64,000 bases of DNA from AWTP1-18 sp036504515 (GTDB lineage Bacteria > Pseudomonadota > Gammaproteobacteria > Burkholderiales > Rhodocyclaceae): assembly GCA_036504515.1 (NCBI GenBank), contig DASXVA010000009.1, positions 372,001 through 436,000 on the forward strand. The letters run 5' to 3'. This document shows positions 18,963 to 27,336 of the stretch, one piece after another. Position numbers and translations under genes: made by a program. Each line of letters opens with the position of its first letter. The stretch's first letter is position 1. The notes beneath the pieces were generated by a model, which was not told where the DNA came from, ran no database searches, and worked only from the letters and a program-made list of their open reading frames with translations.

Positions 18963-19328
18963 CTAGGCTGCCATAGCGCAATTTCGGGCAAGTATCGTCT
19001 CCAGTGCACGTTGTATTTGCATGTTCGGTTGAACCTGCAGCCAGGGCAAACACTCGGCAAGGTTCAGGGCGATTTCAACCTTGTTCTCCTGCATGATGGT
19101 CTGTTCGCACAAGCGTTGAAGCTCGGCCGCACAGAGGGATGGAAGACTGTCCGCTGGTGCCAGCTCATGAACAACAAGGGCAACTGCAAGCAAATCAGCT
19201 TGGTGCTCCCCCGAAAACCAGGGCTCGCCAATGGCAGCCAGTGCGACCAGTGCCGGCAATTCTGTGCGTACCCTGTCTTTGATACCAAGGGGCAAAATAC
19301 CGACCCGTTTTGAGCTAGCTTTGCGCAT
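18963..19328 (-). CDS. Hypothetical protein, 121 residues
   Basis: I do not recognise this protein. It begins MRKASSKRVG and is Leu/Ala/Glu-rich and probably alpha-helical, with no signal peptide, membrane segment or motif I can name. The ATG at 19328 has GGAG six bases upstream and is preferred over the in-frame ATG at 19343. It lies between the ProQ-like gene and an empty 371-base gap. Confidence 0.6.
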   Translation of the reverse strand: MRKASSKRVGILPLGIKDRVRTELPALVALAAIGEPWFSGEHQADLLAVALVVHELAPADSLPSLCAAELQRLCEQTIMQENKVEIALNLAECLPWLQVQPNMQIQRALETILARNCAMAA

Positions 19329-19699
19329 GGAAGTCTCCATCAATAGTCAAACAAACAACGGTTATCTACCCGCTACCGTACAAGCTTCAGTCTGGCCGGC
19401 AAATGCTGCCGCTCTGGGGGCTTGAACGGCAATATCCTGCCGGGAGAGGGCGCTTGCAGGTCACATTGCCTTGTGTTTTCTGCTTGCTTGTCGATGTTTT
19501 GCAGCTTCCATGCCAGGAAGCAATGAATAGGAGGGTTATTCCCCCTTAATTGCCATTTTGCTGGGGAGGGTTCGGTGTAATGACAGGCTTGGGATGTGGT
19601 TGAGGCAGCCCTGCATGGGCATACTCTCTGCCTGAATAAGATGAAAAGTGATGCCTGGTTCGCGCTGAGGAATCCAGCTTCGTCGATGTGCCGTACGGC
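19329..19699. other. 371-bp gap without a recognisable gene
   Basis: The only open frames here are antisense to the neighbouring gene at 19700. I see no tRNA, strong terminator or promoter. AATAGGAGGGTTATTCCCCC near 19526 includes a perfect ribosome-site sequence, but no convincing coding frame follows it. Confidence 0.5.
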
Positions 19700-19963
19700 T
19701 CAGGGCACTTTGTCTTTCTTGACGAGCTGCTTGGCGAAGGCAGCCTCGGTTTTACTGATTTTGGGGATTATCTTTGGCCCCAAGGAATCCACCAGTTTCA
19801 CAAACTCATCCAGGCTAATGTTTTCAGAAAGAGACTTGTCACCTTCATCCGTTCGCTCGTAAAGCTTGAATAAGCCATTGCCGGTGATGACCATCCTGTA
19901 TCGACCAGTCTCACTTCGTGAGTTGAGCCTGGCGACGGCAGCGGTGGCACGAGTTGAACGCAT
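19700..19963 (-). CDS. Hypothetical protein, 87 residues
   Basis: I cannot assign this small protein to a family. It begins MRSTRATAAVARLNSRSETG, has a short beta-rich centre (GRYRMVITGNGLFKLYER) and a Lys-rich C-terminus, and is predicted to be cytoplasmic and basic. GAGGA about ten bases before the ATG supports translation. It belongs to a series of small unlinked minus-strand genes between 18.4 and 20.9 kb. Confidence 0.55.
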   Translation of the reverse strand: MRSTRATAAVARLNSRSETGRYRMVITGNGLFKLYERTDEGDKSLSENISLDEFVKLVDSLGPKIIPKISKTEAAFAKQLVKKDKVP

Positions 19964-20024
19964 TAGATAAGTATCCTCAGATTACGATTTCAATGCACTG
20001 AAGCAAGCTTTGCCCATAGCCTGG

Positions 20025-20255
20025 CTACTTGCTGTCATGCCTGATGGTTTCAAGGTACAGCGCTTCGATCTGCTCGCGAGCCCAAGGGGTACGACGAAGA
20101 AATTTCAGGCTGGAAGCGATACTGGGCTCATGGGTAAAGCAGCGGATATTGATCCTTGAACCCAGGGCAGGCCAACCATGAAACGTCACCAGATCCTTCA
20201 ATAGTTGTTCCAGCGTGATGCCGTGGAGCGGGTTCTTGGGCTGAGTATCAGTCAT
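20025..20255 (-). CDS. VF530 family (DUF2132) small DNA-binding-like protein
   Basis: The 76-residue protein has the family signature almost end to end: NPLHGITLEQLLKDLV, GWPALGSRINIRCFT, and PSIASSLKFLRRTPWAREQIE. The family is named after Vibrio fischeri VF530, whose structure suggested double-stranded DNA binding; the biological role is unknown. It follows the gene at 20268 by 12 bases on the same strand. Confidence 0.88.
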   Translation of the reverse strand: MTDTQPKNPLHGITLEQLLKDLVTFHGWPALGSRINIRCFTHEPSIASSLKFLRRTPWAREQIEALYLETIRHDSK

Positions 20256-20267
20256 GGGCTGTTGTGC

Positions 20268-20627
20268 TTATTTTGTGTTTCGTTCCCGAACGATAGGCGG
20301 AAGATATTTGACTGAAAATCGCCAGCCTTCGGGTGTGTCCCTCAGCAATAGCGTTTTTGAACTGGCCCCTTCTTCAAAGATAGGCTCTGTTCCTACAAGT
20401 TCTACGGCACCAATGCCTTTGATGACGCAGGCACCGGGGATGGTGGTGAACACCGATTCCGCCGCCATCAAGGAAAACTGCCCCTCCTTGGATTCCGAGC
20501 AGGTGAGCCCCTTTGGAATCGAGTGAGGGTCTTGCCGCCAGGCATCCCGCAATCCGTTGATTCCTTTCTCCAGGTCTTCCGTGACTTTGATGGCAAGAAC
20601 GACTTCTCGGGACTTGGCGTGACTCAT
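20268..20627 (-). CDS. Hypothetical protein, 119 residues
   Basis: I recognise no family. The protein starts MSHAKSREVVLAIKVTEDLE, is a mixed alpha/beta sequence with one Cys pair far apart, and has no export signal. AAGGA lies about eight bases before the ATG. The VF530-like gene follows closely on the same strand, so the two may be co-transcribed. Confidence 0.6.
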   Translation of the reverse strand: MSHAKSREVVLAIKVTEDLEKGINGLRDAWRQDPHSIPKGLTCSESKEGQFSLMAAESVFTTIPGACVIKGIGAVELVGTEPIFEEGASSKTLLLRDTPEGWRFSVKYLPPIVRERNTK

Positions 20628-20688
20628 ATTGAGTTCCTTGGGCGCTTGTAGGGTAGAAGGCTAGAGCAACACTGATCTGGGGGAGCGG

Positions 20689-20907
20689 CTATCGCCGGGT
20701 TTTTCTGGGTGCCTTATATTTTTTGAAGACGATTCGCGCATCCTGCTCGGCCCGTGCTTTGGTGCAAATCGAAACATCGTCGTCGTGGCCGCTAAAGAAG
20801 TCATCCGCTTGAGCTCTCATTACTAGGGCAATGGCCGCATCATCGCTCAGGGTGTAAATCTCAGTGATCAGGGTAGTGACTTCATCAAGAAATTCTTCGT
20901 AGGTCAT
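20689..20907 (-). CDS. Hypothetical protein, 72 residues
   Basis: This small protein has an acidic, helical N-terminal part (MTYEEFLDEVTTLITEIY) and a basic tail ending KAPRKTRR. No family is recognised. It begins seven bases after the stop of the M18 aminopeptidase gene on the same strand and has a GAAGAGA ribosome site, so it is probably translated from the same transcript. Confidence 0.6.
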   Translation of the reverse strand: MTYEEFLDEVTTLITEIYTLSDDAAIALVMRAQADDFFSGHDDDVSICTKARAEQDARIVFKKYKAPRKTRR

Positions 20908-20914
20908 TTTCTCT

Positions 20915-22219
20915 TCAACTCCCGAAGGCCGCTTTCAACGCCTCAATCATGTAGCCATGGTCATGAGCCCCAGCACTTTCCCGCGCACTGTGCATCGCCC
21001 ATAGCGGTGAACCCACATCCACACTGGGAATGCCTAGATTGGCCGCAATCATGGGGCCGATGGTACTGCCGCAGCCCAGGTCGCTGCGATGGGCGTACTG
21101 CTGGTAGGGTACGTCAGCTGTTTCACACAGTCTCATGAATCGCGCTGCCGTCTCAGCGTTGGTGGTGTAGCGCTGATTGGCATTGCTCTTGATCACCGGG
21201 CCGCCATTGACCATTACCTTATGGCCCGGTTCGTAAGCTCCAGGGAAATTTGGCTGGTAGGCATGGGCCATGTCGGCACTGATGAAGAAGCTCTTTGCCA
21301 TGACCCGGCGACGATCTTCCTCGTCCAGCCCCGTTTGGAAGGCGATGCGGGCGAGTACATCGCCAATGAAGTTACCACCTGCACCAGTGGCACTCTCGCT
21401 GCCGACTTCCTCGTGGTCGAACAAGGTGGTCATGCAGGTGACAGTAGGCTGTTCCGTCGCCATCAGTGCAGTGAGAGCTGCGTGGCAAGACGCCAGATTG
21501 TCCAACTGACTGTCTGCAATGAATTCCTGATTTGCGCCCCACAGGCTGCCTTTTTGCACGTCGTAAACCGATAGTTCCCAAGCCATCAGGTCAGCGGAAT
21601 CCACCTGTAGGGCGTTGGACAGCAGTTTTCGTAAATGGACTTCTGCATCTTCATCTTTACCCGGGTGCCCCAAAACCAAGGGTAGCTCGGTTTGCTTGTT
21701 GAGCTTCAAGCCCTTTTCGTTGACTTCCCGGTTCATGTGGATCGCCAGGTTGGGCAGGCGTACCAGGGGCTGGTCAAAACGCAGTAGTCGGGTTTCCTGG
21801 CCGGTTTTCGTCCGCAGGACAACCCGTCCTGCTAGGCTCAAGTCACGATCCGTGAATGTTGCCAGGATCGGCCCGCCATACACTTCCACCGCCAACCGTA
21901 TCAGGCCGTCACCCGCCAGGGCCGCTTTGGGTTTCAGCCGTAGTCCCGGCGAGTCCGTATGAGCGCCGACGATACGAAAGCCGGTTTCAACCAGTGGATC
22001 ATTGCCGAACAGGAAGGCAATGATCGATGCCCCGCCGCGCACCACGTAGTAGCGCTTGCCGGCGGCAAGTTGCCAACGTTCATTTTCCTCAAGCCTGGTA
22101 AAGCCGTTGGCAAGCAGCAATTTCTCGGCGCTAGCCACGGCGTGCCATGGGCTGGGGCTGGCATCAATGAAGTCGATCAGTTCGTGGGCTGGTGTTCGAG
22201 TTTCAGCGAGGAGGGGCAT
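20915..22219 (-). CDS. apeB: M18 family aminopeptidase
   Basis: The 434-residue protein is a dinuclear-zinc aminopeptidase of family M18 (aspartyl-aminopeptidase-like), which removes N-terminal residues from peptides in the cytoplasm. Seen motifs are GAHTDSPGLRLKP (first metal ligands), FDHEEVGSE (catalytic Glu and metal Glu), ADMAHAYQPN and GCGSTIGPMIA. Family members begin just before the ELIDFIDASPSPWHA segment, so the ATG at 22219 fits length best. A longer start at 22264 has AGGAG only two bases before its ATG, which is too close. Confidence 0.93.
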   Translation of the reverse strand: MPLLAETRTPAHELIDFIDASPSPWHAVASAEKLLLANGFTRLEENERWQLAAGKRYYVVRGGASIIAFLFGNDPLVETGFRIVGAHTDSPGLRLKPKAALAGDGLIRLAVEVYGGPILATFTDRDLSLAGRVVLRTKTGQETRLLRFDQPLVRLPNLAIHMNREVNEKGLKLNKQTELPLVLGHPGKDEDAEVHLRKLLSNALQVDSADLMAWELSVYDVQKGSLWGANQEFIADSQLDNLASCHAALTALMATEQPTVTCMTTLFDHEEVGSESATGAGGNFIGDVLARIAFQTGLDEEDRRRVMAKSFFISADMAHAYQPNFPGAYEPGHKVMVNGGPVIKSNANQRYTTNAETAARFMRLCETADVPYQQYAHRSDLGCGSTIGPMIAANLGIPSVDVGSPLWAMHSARESAGAHDHGYMIEALKAAFGS

Positions 22220-22354
22220 GGCGCGTGCGGTGAGTTGCGAAAACCCAAAGGATACAAGACACATTGCTCCTGTGCCCCGAGACTTCTGAAACGCTTTAAA
22301 ACTACCTTCTATGGGTAGTCCAACTGAAGCGGCTGATCGATATTCATCGACTCA

Positions 22355-23179
22355 TTACGGAGCGCATTCGCCACCATAACTTCCTAAGGAACAGTTGGGA
22401 AACTGGAGATTGATGGCAGAGTCGACGAAGTGAAAACTAAACAAGGGAGGATTCCATCCCGGTGCTGTTCTCAATACTTTTTTTCTCGATTGATCCAGTG
22501 TGACTTCAACCTGATAGGTATCTGGCACTGTTCGGTCCCAACGAGGAAGTATCTGGGTGATGTAATCCATTTCATGTTCCTCATCGAGGATGACTCCCAT
22601 TGTCTCCAGCAGGCTGAGTTTGGGCCAGTGCTCTCCACCCGGTCTGCCGTAAGCAACGACTTCCATGAAACGGTCGAAGTCGTGATAGAACGGGTCAGTC
22701 GAATCAATCATCTTGCCATTTGAATAAATCGCATCCATGAAGTAGGTGACTTTCCTATTTCTGGTTTGCTTTTGTGACCATTGTTCAATGATGGCATTTA
22801 GTGTCGTAGCCATGCACAGTTCTAGGTGGCCACCTACGATGTACAAATGGGATGGCCCGCTGAGATCGATGTTTATTTCGCCTCCTTGTGAGTACACCCA
22901 GTAGTCTGGACTGCAATCCTCCATATAGTAGAACTGGTCGGGAGAGTCATCCTGCAGATAGAGAACAGGGATGTGCCTTGATTTAGCAAACCTGACAGCT
23001 TCATCAACCCCGCGCTTGGATGAAAAACGGGCATCAAAGCTTGAACTGGCATGAACGACAACCAGTACCGAGTCGCCATGAATCGATATTTTTGAGGCAG
23101 GGGTAAATTCGTGGGAAGGGCAGGATGCTTTGCAGTGGAGTGCAACAAAAAGAACGATGAAGGACAAGATCTGTTTCAT
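22355..23179 (-). CDS. Exported hypothetical protein, 274 residues
   Basis: An N-terminal signal peptide (MKQILSFIVLFVALHCKASC) points to the periplasm; a Cys in that region could be a lipobox, but the spacing is poor. The rest is an alpha/beta sequence with VLVVVHASSSFDARFSSKRG and SHLYIVGGHLELCM, which suggest a Rossmann-like or hydrolase-like core. Cysteines are spread through the protein and may form disulfides. I cannot name a family. It is a single gene on the minus strand flanked by 135- and 185-base gaps. Confidence 0.65.
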   Translation of the reverse strand: MKQILSFIVLFVALHCKASCPSHEFTPASKISIHGDSVLVVVHASSSFDARFSSKRGVDEAVRFAKSRHIPVLYLQDDSPDQFYYMEDCSPDYWVYSQGGEINIDLSGPSHLYIVGGHLELCMATTLNAIIEQWSQKQTRNRKVTYFMDAIYSNGKMIDSTDPFYHDFDRFMEVVAYGRPGGEHWPKLSLLETMGVILDEEHEMDYITQILPRWDRTVPDTYQVEVTLDQSRKKVLRTAPGWNPPLFSFHFVDSAINLQFPNCSLGSYGGECAP

Positions 23180-23364
23180 GAGCCGTTATGATTTTTCAAT
23201 TTCATAACGAGTGTTTACAGAAAAAAACCTGTCAATCACCTTTCTTCTGTAAGGGGAATTGATCTTGGATGGGGTGGATCAGAACCTGTAATCGGGCAGC
23301 TTTCAGTCAGTCGGATTTTTTGAGGTTGAAGCTTCCCTGTAACTGGTTACCGCCGGCCAATTAT

Positions 23365-23652
23365 TTAGTCATCGTCATTCTGTAGCGGCTGACCAGAAAT
23401 CGCCAAATTGATATCTGCAATCAAAGCCGACATGGTTCCTTGCTGATCGCCGAAGTCCAGTTTTCCATCATCAGTAACGCGGACCACATTGGGTTCGCTG
23501 CCGTGCAAGGGAACCTGGATGTGTACCTGGCTGGTGACGACGATCATGCCATCGACCTTTGCATTAGGCTCTTTGCAATTGCCTGTCTGGATACCTTCAT
23601 TTTGCAGAAGGGCGGCGAGTTCTTTGGCGTTTCTGAATTTAAGCTTCGTCAT
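23365..23652 (-). CDS. Hypothetical protein, 95 residues
   Basis: The protein begins MTKLKFRNAKELAALLQNEG, has a beta-rich middle (IVVTSQVHIQVPLHGSEPN) and an acidic end (LQNDDD). No family is recognised. It lies just downstream of tRNA-Val on the same strand; the tRNA terminator separates them. Confidence 0.6.
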   Translation of the reverse strand: MTKLKFRNAKELAALLQNEGIQTGNCKEPNAKVDGMIVVTSQVHIQVPLHGSEPNVVRVTDDGKLDFGDQQGTMSALIADINLAISGQPLQNDDD

Positions 23653-23690
23653 ACGGATGCTTTAGGTTTGGTGATGATTCTGTACAAAGC

Positions 23691-23715
23691 AAAAGGCCAC
23701 TCCAAAGAGTGGCCT
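23691..23715 (-). terminator. Rho-independent terminator of tRNA-Val
   Basis: On the minus strand GGCCACTC and GAGTGGCC form an eight-base stem around TTTG, followed by TTTT. It lies 17 bases past the 3' end of the tRNA. Confidence 0.85.
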
Positions 23716-23731
23716 AAGTGCTTGCTGCGTT

Positions 23732-23806
23732 TGGTGGGTGGTACAGGGATTGAACCTGTGACCCCTGCCGTGTGAAGGCAGTGCTCTACCGCTGAGCTAA
23801 CCACCC
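23732..23806 (-). tRNA. tRNA-Val (anticodon CAC)
   Basis: The 75-base gene folds as a full cloverleaf: acceptor GGGTGGT/ACCACCC, D arm AGCTC...GAGC, anticodon stem CTGCC/GGCAG around the loop TTCACAC, and T arm with GGTTCAATC. The loop places CAC at positions 34-36, reading the Val codon GTG. The CCA end is encoded. The T loop has TTCAATC rather than TTCGAATC, a small departure from consensus. Confidence 0.95.
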
Positions 23807-23902
23807 CTTGCGGAAGGCGCGCATTTAATCATAAAGGGCAGGGTGGGTCAATTAAAGGCGGTTAAAATTCCTCCCTTCACTGAATCTGGTATTTCCGCAG
23901 CC

Positions 23903-25294
23903 ATGACCGTTCGCACCCGTTTTGCTCCCAGTCCCACCGGCTATCTTCACATCGGTGGTGCCCGTACTGCCTTGTTTTCCTGGGCCTATGCCCGCCGTCA
24001 CGGTGGTCAGTTCATCCTGCGGATTGAAGATACCGATGTGGCCCGTTCCACTCCCGAAGCGGTGCAGGCCATTCTGGATGGCATGAAGTGGCTGGGACTG
24101 GAACACGACGAAGGTCCCTTCTATCAAATGCAGCGCATGGACCGCTACAAGGCCGTGATCGCGCAAATGCTGGAGGAGGGCAGTGCCTACTATTGCTACA
24201 CCTCCCGCGAAGAACTGGATGCCCTGCGCGCCGAGCAGGAAGCTCGCAAGGAGAAGCCCCGTTACGATGGCCGCTGGCGGCCCGAGGCAGGCAAAACCTT
24301 GCCGCCTGTGCCCGCTGGTATCGAGCCGGTTGTTCGTTTCAAGAATCCCATCGGCGGTGTTGTCACCTGGGATGACGCGGTCAAGGGCCGTATCGAATTT
24401 GCCAATGCCGAACTGGATGACCTGATCATCGCCCGGGGCGATGGCACACCGACCTACAACTTCTGCGTGGTGGTGGATGACTGGGATATGGGGATCACCC
24501 ATGTCATCCGGGGCGACGACCATGTGAACAACACCCCGCGTCAGATCAACATTCTTCAGGCCCTGAAGGCACCCGTGCCAATTTATGGCCATCTGTCCAT
24601 GATTCTTGGGGATGACGGCCAAAAGCTATCCAAGCGCCGCAATGCCGTGGCCGTAACGGATTACGACGATGCCGGCTATCTGCGCGACGCCATCGTCAAC
24701 TATTTGGCGCGTCTGGGCTGGAGCCACGGCGACGAGGAAATGTTCAGTCGGGATCAGTTTGTTGAATGGTTCGGCCTGGATCACATTACGGCTTCCGCCG
24801 CCCAGTTCAATACCGAAAAGCTCAACTGGCTCAACCAGCAATACCTCAAGGCCGCGGATGAAGCCTATCTGGCGGACGAAGTGACCAAGCGGCTGGCCAA
24901 GCGTGGTGTCACCGTGAGCAACGATGCCCATCTGCAAAAAGTGGTGGCCCTTTACAAGGAGCGCGCCGTCAATCTCAACGAATTGGCCGATGCGGTTGAG
25001 CCGGTGCTGGTGGAGTTGCACCCCTCCGAGGAAATGAAGGCAACTCATTTCACTGAGGCGGGCCTCAATGCTCTGCGAGAGCTGCGTACTCGCCTGGAAA
25101 CTGCAAGTTGGGAAAAGGCGGCCTTGAATCTGTGCGTCAAGGAAACCTGTACAGCTCTTGGCGTGAAGATGCCTGTTGTGGCGATTCCCCTGCGGGTGGC
25201 GCTGCTGGGGCTGCCCCAGTCGCCCTCCATTGATGGCGTGCTGGAAGTCCTGGGCCGTGACGTGGTGCTTCAACGGCTGGGTCGCTTCCTTTAA
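23903..25294 (+). CDS. gltX: Glutamyl-tRNA synthetase
   Basis: GluRS attaches glutamate to tRNA-Glu. The 463-residue protein has the class I signature PSPTGYLHIGGARTALF (HIGH motif) near residue 9 and KLSKR (KMSKS motif) near residue 240, with the usual anticodon-binding alpha-helical C-terminal part. The insert around YYCYTSREELDALR lacks the full set of cysteines that bind zinc in E. coli GluRS. The ATG at 23903 gives the family's N-terminus; an in-frame start at 23843 is rejected as unconserved. Confidence 0.96.
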   Translation: MTVRTRFAPSPTGYLHIGGARTALFSWAYARRHGGQFILRIEDTDVARSTPEAVQAILDGMKWLGLEHDEGPFYQMQRMDRYKAVIAQMLEEGSAYYCYTSREELDALRAEQEARKEKPRYDGRWRPEAGKTLPPVPAGIEPVVRFKNPIGGVVTWDDAVKGRIEFANAELDDLIIARGDGTPTYNFCVVVDDWDMGITHVIRGDDHVNNTPRQINILQALKAPVPIYGHLSMILGDDGQKLSKRRNAVAVTDYDDAGYLRDAIVNYLARLGWSHGDEEMFSRDQFVEWFGLDHITASAAQFNTEKLNWLNQQYLKAADEAYLADEVTKRLAKRGVTVSNDAHLQKVVALYKERAVNLNELADAVEPVLVELHPSEEMKATHFTEAGLNALRELRTRLETASWEKAALNLCVKETCTALGVKMPVVAIPLRVALLGLPQSPSIDGVLEVLGRDVVLQRLGRFL

Positions 25295-25307
25295 GTTGTT
25301 ACCGCTA

Positions 25308-25327
25308 AAGGGGCTTAGCCGCCCCTT
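25308..25327. terminator. Hairpin between gltX and thpR
   Basis: AAGGGGC-TTAGCC-GCCCCTT gives a seven-base stem between two convergent genes. No long T run follows on either strand, so efficiency is uncertain. Confidence 0.4.
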
Positions 25328-25337
25328 GGCGTACTCA

Positions 25338-25898
25338 TCAAGTCGCTAGAGACCAGCGACCAATCTGCGTGTAACGGGCAGCACCCGCTTCCGGTCTTGA
25401 CTCCACCATCACGAATTCCCTTGCCTTCCAGAGCAGTGCCTGGGGCAGGGGAGCGCTCGTGCCCTGGGGGCAGTTTCGTAGCAACGTGACATGGGGTGTG
25501 AATTGCCGGGGTTCAACCTTGAATCCCGCAGTCCTTAATTGGGTCTGCAATACCTCAGCCAAATTCAATAGCGCGGGTGGCGGTCGGCTACAGCCGGCCC
25601 AGAGAATGTGATTGTGGGGCCAATAATCCACTTTATCCACTTCCAGGTCGAAGGCCCTTTGTCTTATCCGTCCGGCCACCATCCTTGCCTCTTCAATCCT
25701 GCTATCGGTGATATGGCCAAGAAAGGCCAGCGTGATGTGAAGGGAGTCTTTGTCCATGGGGCGACCTCCTTCCAAGCGGGCACAGGTGTCTGCGGTTTGG
25801 TGCAAGGCTTCCGCCACAGACACATCCGGCCAGAGCGCAAAGAAAATCCTGCGGTTAGTCCGTTCGGTATCGATGGTATTGGGCTTGATTGCTGTCAT
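25338..25898 (-). CDS. thpR: RNA 2',3'-cyclic phosphodiesterase (LigT/ThpR-like)
   Basis: The 186-residue protein is a 2H phosphoesterase with both catalytic motifs, HITLAF near residue 55 and HVTLLR near residue 137. Family members hydrolyse 2',3'-cyclic phosphate RNA ends and can ligate tRNA halves in vitro. It starts with FFALWPD close to the N-terminus, as usual. I chose the ATG at 25898; a TTG two codons upstream is also possible. It is divergent from amrB with 54 bases between starts. Confidence 0.88.
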   Translation of the reverse strand: MTAIKPNTIDTERTNRRIFFALWPDVSVAEALHQTADTCARLEGGRPMDKDSLHITLAFLGHITDSRIEEARMVAGRIRQRAFDLEVDKVDYWPHNHILWAGCSRPPPALLNLAEVLQTQLRTAGFKVEPRQFTPHVTLLRNCPQGTSAPLPQALLWKAREFVMVESRPEAGAARYTQIGRWSLAT

Positions 25899-25952
25899 GG
25901 GCAAATTGTAAGGACTAGAATGAAAAGGCTCCCTTGAAAGAAGGGTTTTGCC

Positions 25953-26768
25953 ATGATTGAAACACTTCGTCCCGCTGCTGTTGCCGACATGTTCTACCCC
26001 GGCCCTTCTGTCGTATTGGAGGCAGAGGTGCGGAGGTTACTGGCGGAGGCCAAGCCGCCCCGGCTCCATCCCAAGGTGCTGTTGGTACCCCATGCCGGTT
26101 ATGTCTATTCTGGTCCCGTTGCCGCCAGTGCCTATGCCTGCTTGAACGACCAACGGCAGTCTTTTCGCCATGTGGTGCTGTTGGGGCCGGCCCATCGTGT
26201 GCCGTTTCATGGCTTGGCGGCCAGCAGTGCAACGTGGTTTGAAACGCCTTTGGGCCGCATACGGATAGATCAGGAAGCCCTGGCCCGAATAGCGCACTTG
26301 CCCCAGGTCAGTATCAGTGATCAGGCCCACGCTCAGGAGCACTCCCTTGAAGTGCAGTTGCCCTTCCTGCAGCAGACATTGGATGACTTTTCTCTGCTGC
26401 CGCTGGTGGTCGGTGCCGCGACAACAGCAGATGTAGCAGAGGTGCTGGAACTATTGTGGGGCGGGGATGACACCCTGATCGTGATCAGCTCCGATCTCTC
26501 CCATTACCATCCCTATGATGAGGCACAGCGCATAGACCGGGCGACGGTAGATGCTGTACTCAAGCTCATGCCCTTGCAAAGCCATGAGCAGGCCTGTGGC
26601 GCCACACCGGTAAATGGTTTGCTGGAAGTCGCCCGCCGTAAGGGGGTGCAGCCCATCCTGCTCGACCTGCGCAATAGCGGCGATACCGCGGGAGACAAGT
26701 CCCGGGTTGTGGGCTATTCCGCTTTTGCCTTTTGTGAATCAGCCCCGGCGGAGAATGCCCATGGATAG
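25953..26768 (+). CDS. amrB: AmmeMemoRadiSam system protein B (MEMO family)
   Basis: The 271-residue protein matches the MEMO1 fold, related to extradiol dioxygenases: RPAAVADMFYPG at the start, VPHAGYVYSGPVAASAY, HSLEVQLPFLQ and SSDLSHYHPYDEA, which carry the conserved His and Asp metal-site-like residues. Its role is unknown, but it almost always travels with an AMMECR1-domain protein and a radical SAM enzyme, as it does here. The amrA start overlaps its end by eight bases. Confidence 0.92.
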   Translation: MIETLRPAAVADMFYPGPSVVLEAEVRRLLAEAKPPRLHPKVLLVPHAGYVYSGPVAASAYACLNDQRQSFRHVVLLGPAHRVPFHGLAASSATWFETPLGRIRIDQEALARIAHLPQVSISDQAHAQEHSLEVQLPFLQQTLDDFSLLPLVVGAATTADVAEVLELLWGGDDTLIVISSDLSHYHPYDEAQRIDRATVDAVLKLMPLQSHEQACGATPVNGLLEVARRKGVQPILLDLRNSGDTAGDKSRVVGYSAFAFCESAPAENAHG

Positions 26769-27336
26769 CGACAGCCTTGGCCTTGCTCTATTGGTACGTG
26801 CCCGTAATGCCCTTGCGGAGGATTTCGGTTTGCCGCTTCAAGCCGAACCGGATCATCCGGCTTTGGCCGAGCAGGGGGCCACTTTCGTTACCCTGACCAG
26901 TGGTGGGCACAGTGGTGGTCAGTTGCGCGGTTGTATCGGTTCCCTTGAGGCCTGGCGCAGCCTGGATGAAGATGTCCGCGCCAATGCCAAGGCTGCTGCA
27001 TTCCGCGACCCCCGGTTCATGCCCCTACGGCGTGATGAGTTCAATCGGATTCACGTGGAAGTCTCATTGCTCACAGCGCCCCAAGCCATTCTATTCAGTG
27101 ATGAAGAAGATGCTCTCAGACAACTGCGGCCCTATGTGGATGGTGTGATTTTCAGTTATCAGGCCGCCCGAAGTACCTTTTTGCCCCAAGTATGGGAAAG
27201 CCTGCCTGAGCCGAAGGATTTTCTCTATCAACTCAAATGCAAAGCAGGGCTCCCGGGCCACTTCTGGGCACCGGAGGTACGTTTGTATCGTTATGAGGTG
27301 CGCAAATGGAAAGAAGCAGCGATAGCCAACGCTTGA
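26761..27336 (+). CDS. amrA: AmmeMemoRadiSam system protein A (AMMECR1 domain)
   Basis: The 191-residue protein has the AMMECR1 signature, LRGCIGSLEAWRSL near residue 56 and FRDPRFMPL, with the LPQVWE segment late in the domain. AMMECR1 proteins are conserved from archaea to humans without an established reaction. The ATG at 26761 has GGAG seven bases upstream; the ATG at 26755 is too close to that site. It overlaps both amrB (8 bases) and amrS (31 bases), so translation of the three genes is probably coupled. Confidence 0.92.
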   Translation: MDSDSLGLALLVRARNALAEDFGLPLQAEPDHPALAEQGATFVTLTSGGHSGGQLRGCIGSLEAWRSLDEDVRANAKAAAFRDPRFMPLRRDEFNRIHVEVSLLTAPQAILFSDEEDALRQLRPYVDGVIFSYQAARSTFLPQVWESLPEPKDFLYQLKCKAGLPGHFWAPEVRLYRYEVRKWKEAAIANA

